A program made the position numbers and the translations under genes. A stretch of DNA of 64,000 nt, from contig NZ_AP025184.1 of NCBI RefSeq assembly GCF_020886055.1, positions 248,001 through 312,000 on the forward strand, in the 5' to 3' direction. How positions within the stretch are numbered: the stretch's first letter is position 1; each line of letters opens with the position of its first letter. Origin of the DNA: Flavobacterium ammoniigenes (GTDB taxonomy: Bacteria; Bacteroidota; Bacteroidia; Flavobacteriales; Flavobacteriaceae). Below the pieces are notes generated by a model. It saw only the letters and a list, made by a program, of their open reading frames with translations. It was not told where the DNA came from and ran no database searches. This document shows positions 59,785 through 64,000 of the stretch, piece by piece.

Positions 59785-60807
59785 ATGAAAAACATTACTC
59801 TTAAAGAAATTGCAACTACCCTAGGAATTTCGATAACGACCGTTTCAAAGGCGTTAAAAGATTATTCTGATGTTAGTGAAAAAACTAAAAAAGCAGTCAA
59901 GGAATTGGCTGAGAATTTGAATTATACACCTAATAGTTTTGCCGTCAATTTAAGAACAAAAGAGTCCAAAACTATTGGTTTAATTATTCCTGAGGTTACT
60001 CACCACTTTTTTTCAAATATCATTAAATCAATAATTGATGCCGCTGAAAAAAATGGCTATTTAGTGATCATATTACAATCCAATGAAAGCCTAGAGTTAG
60101 AAAAAAAACAAGTCGATTTATTGATAAATAAAAGGGTTGATGGTATTTTAATTTCCTTGTCTAATGAATCCAATAACGATTCGCATATTCAAGACATATT
60201 GAATAGGAAAATTCCACTAGTTATGTTTGATAAAATTGCCAAACTTGCTAAATGTTCTAAAGTAGTCATTGACGATCAAAAAGCGGGATTTGATGCCACA
60301 CAACACTTGATTGACAATGGTTGTAAAAAAATAGCCCATATTCGCGGTCCCCTTAATCCACAAAATTCAATAGATCGTTATTTAGGCTACAAAAAAGCAT
60401 TAGAGTCCAACGGAATTCCATTTGATTCGAAATTAGTATACACCTGTGAAAAAGTAAACTTTGAAGAAGGACTGGAATTTACCAAACAATTATTTGAAGA
60501 ACATCCAGATGTAGATGGGATTTTTGCAATAACTGACTTAGTAGCCGTTGGAGCATTAGCATATTGTAACGACCAAAAAATAAATGTCCCAAAGGATGTT
60601 AAAGTAATTGGTTTTAGCAACTGGTTCATGTCTCAAGTAATTACACCCAAATTAAGTACGGTAGAACAACCGAGTCACGAAATGGGTATTACGGCTTTTA
60701 ACTTATTATTAGAAGAAATGGTAGCACGAAAAGAAGAATCAGAATACATTCCAAAAACCATAGAATTAGAAACTCAAATTATTGAAAGAGAGTCAAGTAG
60801 AAACTAA
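59785..60807 (+). CDS. LacI-family transcriptional regulator of the fructan locus
   Basis: About 340 residues from the ATG at 59785 (MKNITLKEIATTLGISITTVSKALKDY); an upstream in-frame TTG start adds residues not seen in the family. The helix-turn-helix is at 5-25, hinge helix near 46-58 (NSFAVNLRTKESKTIG, with the Leu that inserts at the operator centre), and periplasmic-binding-protein-like core at 60-340. It probably binds the CGAAAACGTTTTCG sites upstream of susC, GH32 and the MFS/PfkB unit; their position upstream of the -7 boxes suggests activation. The effector would be a sugar or sugar phosphate. It lies between the GH13 terminator and queG. Confidence 0.92.
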   Translation: MKNITLKEIATTLGISITTVSKALKDYSDVSEKTKKAVKELAENLNYTPNSFAVNLRTKESKTIGLIIPEVTHHFFSNIIKSIIDAAEKNGYLVIILQSNESLELEKKQVDLLINKRVDGILISLSNESNNDSHIQDILNRKIPLVMFDKIAKLAKCSKVVIDDQKAGFDATQHLIDNGCKKIAHIRGPLNPQNSIDRYLGYKKALESNGIPFDSKLVYTCEKVNFEEGLEFTKQLFEEHPDVDGIFAITDLVAVGALAYCNDQKINVPKDVKVIGFSNWFMSQVITPKLSTVEQPSHEMGITAFNLLLEEMVARKEESEYIPKTIELETQIIERESSRN

Positions 60808-60812
60808 TTGAT

Positions 60813-61733
60813 TTATTTCAAAAATTGTATATTTCGTTTTAAACCCTCTAGTTTTGTTCTTTTCAAAGGCGAATCTTTGAATACTTTTTGAAAAGTTTCG
60901 GCTGTAATTTCTTCCCAATCTTGTTTGGAATACGAAAGCAGTTCCGGATTAGCTTGAAATAAGGGTTCGTTATGCGCTTTGGAAAAGCGGTTCCAAGGAC
61001 ACACATCTTGACATACATCGCAACCAAAAGCCCAATCATCCAATTTTCCTTTCATCTCTTCTGGAAGATTATCTTTCAATTCAATGGTGTAATAGGAAAT
61101 GCATTTACTACCATCGACTTGATAAGGAGCAATTATCGCCTGAGTTGGACAAGCATCTAAACAAGCCGTACAACTGCCACAATGATCTGTTGTTGCAAAA
61201 TCATATTCTAATTCCAAATCAATAATTAATTCGGCAATAAAATAAAATGAGCCCACTTTTTGGGTAATCAGATTGCTGTTTTTACCAATCCAACCCAAAC
61301 CACTCTTCGCAGCCCAAGCTTTATCGAGAACTGGAGCAGAATCTACAAAAGCTCTTCCAGATACCGTTCCTATATGTTCTTGAATGCTAAATAATAATTC
61401 GTTAAGCTTCTCTTTGATTACAAAATGATAATCTTGGCCATAAGCGTATTTGGATATTTTATAGGAATCTTCTCTTTGCAATTCGGAAGGGTAATAATTC
61501 AGAAGCAAAGAAACAACACTTTTGGCACCGTCAACCAATAAGGTAGGGTCTAATCGCTTGTCAAAATGATTTTCCATGTAGGACATTTGACCATGACTAT
61601 TGTTTTTAAGCCATTTTTCGAGTCGAGGAGCCTCTTTTTCTAAAAAACCAGCCTCAGATATACCACAAGACAAAAAACCAAGGCGTAAGGCCTCCGATTT
61701 AATGAATTGTGAATATTTTGATTTGGTAGTAAT
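60813..61733 (-). CDS. queG: Epoxyqueuosine reductase (unusual start)
   Basis: Reduces epoxyqueuosine to queuosine in tRNA, a cobalamin-dependent enzyme with two 4Fe-4S clusters: [16 protein letters not shown] and [15 protein letters not shown] are both present. The conserved N terminus ([21 protein letters not shown]) continues upstream of the first usable start codon (TTG at 61673), but that frame has no ATG, GTG or TTG before a stop. An ATT at 61733 would give about 306 residues, close to the normal length. So either a rare ATT start, a mutation, or a shortened TTG-initiated protein of 286 residues. It ends close to the LacI gene, convergently. Confidence 0.85.
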   Translation of the reverse strand: MTTKSKYSQFIKSEALRLGFLSCGISEAGFLEKEAPRLEKWLKNNSHGQMSYMENHFDKRLDPTLLVDGAKSVVSLLLNYYPSELQREDSYKISKYAYGQDYHFVIKEKLNELLFSIQEHIGTVSGRAFVDSAPVLDKAWAAKSGLGWIGKNSNLITQKVGSFYFIAELIIDLELEYDFATTDHCGSCTACLDACPTQAIIAPYQVDGSKCISYYTIELKDNLPEEMKGKLDDWAFGCDVCQDVCPWNRFSKAHNEPLFQANPELLSYSKQDWEEITAETFQKVFKDSPLKRTKLEGLKRNIQFLK

Positions 61734-61743
61734 AAAAATAGAA

Positions 61744-62766
61744 TTAAAACAATCCGCCTTGAATATTGGTTTTCAATTTGCCCAAATGTTTGTAGGCCTT
61801 ATCAGTCACTTCTCGGCCACGAGGAGTACGCATGATAAATCCTTCTTGAATTAAGAAAGGTTCATAAACTTCTTCAATGGTTTCACTACTTTCTGAAACC
61901 GCAGTTGCCAGGGTAGTTAAACCAACTGGACCGCCTTTAAATTTATCGATAATGGTATTTAAAATTTTATTGTCCATTTCGTCCAAACCATGAGCGTCCA
62001 CATTAAGCGCTTTTAAGGCGTATCTAGCAATTTCTATGTCAATTGTACCGTTACCCTTAATTTGTGCAAAATCACGCACTCTACGCAACAATGCGTTGGC
62101 TATACGAGGCGTGCCTCTACTTCGTCCAGCAATTTCAATGGCAGCTTCAAGGTCAATAGGCATTTTTAAAATACCAGCACTACGTTCAATAATGGTTGTC
62201 AAAAGCTCAGTAGTGTAATATTGTAAACGAGAGGAGATTCCAAAACGAGCACGCATTGGAGCAGTTAATAAACCTGAACGAGTAGTTGCTCCAATTAGCG
62301 TAAAAGGATTTAAATTAATTTGAACCGTTCTAGCGTTTGGACCAGATTCAATCATAATATCAATCTTGAAATCTTCCATAGCCGAATACAAATATTCTTC
62401 TACAATTGGACTCAAACGATGAATTTCATCGATAAATAAAACGTCTCGTTCTTCAAGATTAGTTAATAAACCCGCTAAATCTCCAGGTTTATCAAGAACA
62501 GGACCTGAAGTGATTTTGATTCCTACTTGCAATTCGTTAGCCAAAATATTAGCCAAAGTAGTTTTCCCTAAACCCGGAGGCCCATGAAATAAAGTATGGT
62601 CTAAAGCTTCATTGCGTTGATTCGCCGCTTCTACAAAAACCTTAAGATTTTCAAGAATTTGATCTTGTCCTGCAAAATCATCAAATGAAAGCGGTCTCAA
62701 TCTTTTTTCAAGATCAAGTTCTTCTGGGTTGTAACCTTTTGTAGTGGGGTCTAAATTTTCGTTCAT
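61744..62766 (-). CDS. ruvB: Holliday junction branch-migration ATPase RuvB
   Basis: A 340-residue AAA+ motor that drives branch migration with RuvA. Walker [11 protein letters not shown] (61-70), Walker [11 protein letters not shown] (near 110), the sensor and arginine-finger region ([19 protein letters not shown]) and the C-terminal winged helix ([17 protein letters not shown]) are all present. Length and start are normal. It is downstream of the cytochrome oxidase subunit I gene, separated by a terminator, and 10 bases upstream of the queG ATT codon. ruvA is 27 kb away in this window. Confidence 0.96.
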   Translation of the reverse strand: MNENLDPTTKGYNPEELDLEKRLRPLSFDDFAGQDQILENLKVFVEAANQRNEALDHTLFHGPPGLGKTTLANILANELQVGIKITSGPVLDKPGDLAGLLTNLEERDVLFIDEIHRLSPIVEEYLYSAMEDFKIDIMIESGPNARTVQINLNPFTLIGATTRSGLLTAPMRARFGISSRLQYYTTELLTTIIERSAGILKMPIDLEAAIEIAGRSRGTPRIANALLRRVRDFAQIKGNGTIDIEIARYALKALNVDAHGLDEMDNKILNTIIDKFKGGPVGLTTLATAVSESSETIEEVYEPFLIQEGFIMRTPRGREVTDKAYKHLGKLKTNIQGGLF

Positions 62767-62821
62767 GAAACAAATATAGAGAAAGATTAGTAAGAAATAA
62801 TCGTGCTAATAAAGTTGAAAT

Positions 62822-62850
62822 AAAAAAGCCTCTACAATAGAGGCTTTTTT
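62822..62850 (-). terminator. Rho-independent terminator after oxidase subunit I
   Basis: Perfect 12-bp stem AAAAAAGCCTCT / AGAGGCTTTTTT with a 5-base loop; on the minus strand it ends in six T just past the subunit I stop at 62854. Confidence 0.88.
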
Positions 62851-62853
62851 ATA

Positions 62854-64000
62854 TTAGTGATGTAAAACTTCTTCACCTGGTTTCATTGGAACATTCTGCG
62901 GTACAAAATCTTCATCATGAGCTGGATTACTGTAATCGTATGGCCATCTGTGTACTTCAGGAATTTCTCCTGGCCAGTTTCCGTGAATATGTTCAACAGG
63001 CGCAGTCCATTCTAACGTATTTGATTTCCATGGATTTTGTTCCGCTTTCTTTCCGTAAAAAATGCTTACAAAGAAATTGTATAAGAACACCAATTGGAAA
63101 GCTCCACCAATTAAAGCAAATGTTGTAATTAATACATTCACATTTTGTAAATCGTCAAATAATGGAAAGTTAGTATTCGTATAATAACGTCTCGGCAAAC
63201 CAGCTAATCCAATAAAGTGCATTGGAAAGAAAACTCCATAAGCACAAACTGCTGTTACCCAAAAGTGAATATACCCTAAATTTTTGTTTAACATTCTTCC
63301 AAACATTCTTGGGAACCAGTGATAAATTCCAGCAAACATTCCATAAAGAGCAGAAATACCCATTACTAAGTGAAAGTGAGCTACAACAAAATACGTATCG
63401 TGAACATTAATATCCAAAGTACTATCTCCTAAAATAATACCAGTTAAACCACCAGTAATAAAAGTAGAAACCAATCCAATTGAAAACAACATGGCTGGAT
63501 TAAACTGTAAATTTCCTTTCCACAAAGTAGTAATGTAGTTAAATGCTTTTACAGCAGATGGAATTGCAATCAACAAAGTAGTAAAGGTAAATACCGAACC
63601 CAAGAATGGATTCATACCCGATATAAACATATGGTGACCCCAAACTATAGTTGATAAAAATGCAATTGCTAAAATAGACATGATCATCGCTCTGTAACCA
63701 AAAATTGGTTTACGAGAACTAGTTGCGATAACTTCAGATGTAATACCTAAAGCTGGCAATAATACAATATATACCTCAGGGTGACCTAAGAACCAAAATA
63801 AATGTTCGAATAATACTGGTGATCCTCCTTGATAGTGAAGTACTTCTCCAGCAATATAAATATCAGACAAGAAAAATGAGGTTCCAAAACTTCTATCAAA
63901 AATCAACAATAAAGCTGCAGATAATAATACTGGGAAAGATACAATCCCAATGATAGCAGTCACAAAGAAAGCCCAAATAGTAAGAGGCAATCTTGTCATT
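62854..64000 (-). CDS. Cytochrome c oxidase subunit I (5' end outside window)
   Basis: The C-terminal 382 codons of the heme-copper oxidase core subunit; the frame is open to the right edge, so the Met at the edge is internal. Motifs are LFWFLGHPEVYIVLLPALG (CuB His and Tyr of the cross-linked HPEVY), WGHHMFISGMNP (two CuB His), and DTYFVVAHFHLVMG (heme a and a3 His). It reduces O2 and pumps protons. This is the aa3-type core belonging with ctaB and subunits III/IV at 21.8-24.7 kb, or with a subunit II cluster beyond the window. A terminator follows. Confidence 0.95.
   Translation of the reverse strand, partial: MTRLPLTIWAFFVTAIIGIVSFPVLLSAALLLIFDRSFGTSFFLSDIYIAGEVLHYQGGSPVLFEHLFWFLGHPEVYIVLLPALGITSEVIATSSRKPIFGYRAMIMSILAIAFLSTIVWGHHMFISGMNPFLGSVFTFTTLLIAIPSAVKAFNYITTLWKGNLQFNPAMLFSIGLVSTFITGGLTGIILGDSTLDINVHDTYFVVAHFHLVMGISALYGMFAGIYHWFPRMFGRMLNKNLGYIHFWVTAVCAYGVFFPMHFIGLAGLPRRYYTNTNFPLFDDLQNVNVLITTFALIGGAFQLVFLYNFFVSIFYGKKAEQNPWKSNTLEWTAPVEHIHGNWPGEIPEVHRWPYDYSNPAHDEDFVPQNVPMKPGEEVLHH

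Noticed and set aside
60813-61673. queG as a pseudogene because of its missing start
   Set aside because: The frame is intact from the conserved N terminus to the stop with all iron-sulfur cysteines, so an unusual start or a single-base change is more likely than decay.
33961-62766. ruvA and ruvB expected together
   Set aside because: They are 27 kb apart here, but such separation is usual in Bacteroidota and both genes are intact, so it is not a sign of rearrangement.

Overview
The window is about 64 kb of AT-rich DNA from a member of the Bacteroidota, most probably Flavobacterium or a close relative. The case rests on a full-length SprA gliding/type IX secretion translocon, PorG- and SprF-like genes, a SusC/SusD pair, promoters of the Bacteroidota type (TAnnTTTG at -7) and no Shine-Dalgarno sequences. 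I see no rRNA, tRNA, CRISPR array, transposase or prophage. Coding density is high, and the only gene-free stretch over 300 bases is the divergent control region 53429-53874.

Layout. 1-10.0 kb: a membrane-protein fragment, an alpha/beta hydrolase and pdxJ on the minus strand, then a plus-strand envelope cluster (CBS protein, nadK, porG-like, uppS, bamA, two Skp/OmpH chaperones, murI). 10.0-19.6 kb: gamma-carbonic-anhydrase-like protein and a SprF-like protein (minus), an Nfu-type Fe-S protein and a YyaL-type thioredoxin-domain protein (plus), tsaB with an HlyD/TolC efflux pair (minus), and a DUF4403 lipoprotein (plus). 19.6-24.7 kb: a minus-strand cytochrome oxidase module (ctaB, two subunit III genes, subunit IV) followed by an assembly set (a cysteine-poor SCO-like protein, a canonical SCO, DUF420 and a tiny CxxC membrane protein). 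24.7-37.4 kb: an MFS transporter, vanZ, gcvH, sprA, ruvA, malic enzyme and a CBS protein, all minus. 37.4-60.8 kb: a fructan/sucrose utilisation locus. 60.8-64 kb: queG, ruvB and the 3' part of cytochrome oxidase subunit I, which runs off the window.

The carbohydrate locus is the most system-like part. It has a SusC/SusD outer-membrane importer, a secreted GH32 fructosidase, a secreted GH13 alpha-glucosidase, two MFS importers of different families, two PfkB sugar kinases and a LacI-type regulator. A palindrome, CGAAAACGTTTTCG or a close variant, occurs in front of three of its transcription units (susC, GH32, and the SLC45-like MFS/PfkB pair). Its spacing to the predicted -7 boxes is similar and places it upstream of the promoter, where an activator would bind. 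Downstream of susD, past a strong terminator, the same strand carries two approximately 1,100-residue FG-GAP/ASPIC-UnbV lipoproteins, a vanadium-haloperoxidase-like lipoprotein and a membrane-anchored GyrI-like protein. Their joint function is not known to me, and they are the best candidate here for an undescribed system.

Other points worth a look are queG without a normal start codon at its conserved N terminus, the SCO paralogue lacking the copper-binding cysteines, the 85-residue CAMC membrane protein, the PorG/BAM gene linkage and a GC-richer palindromic element at 880-956.
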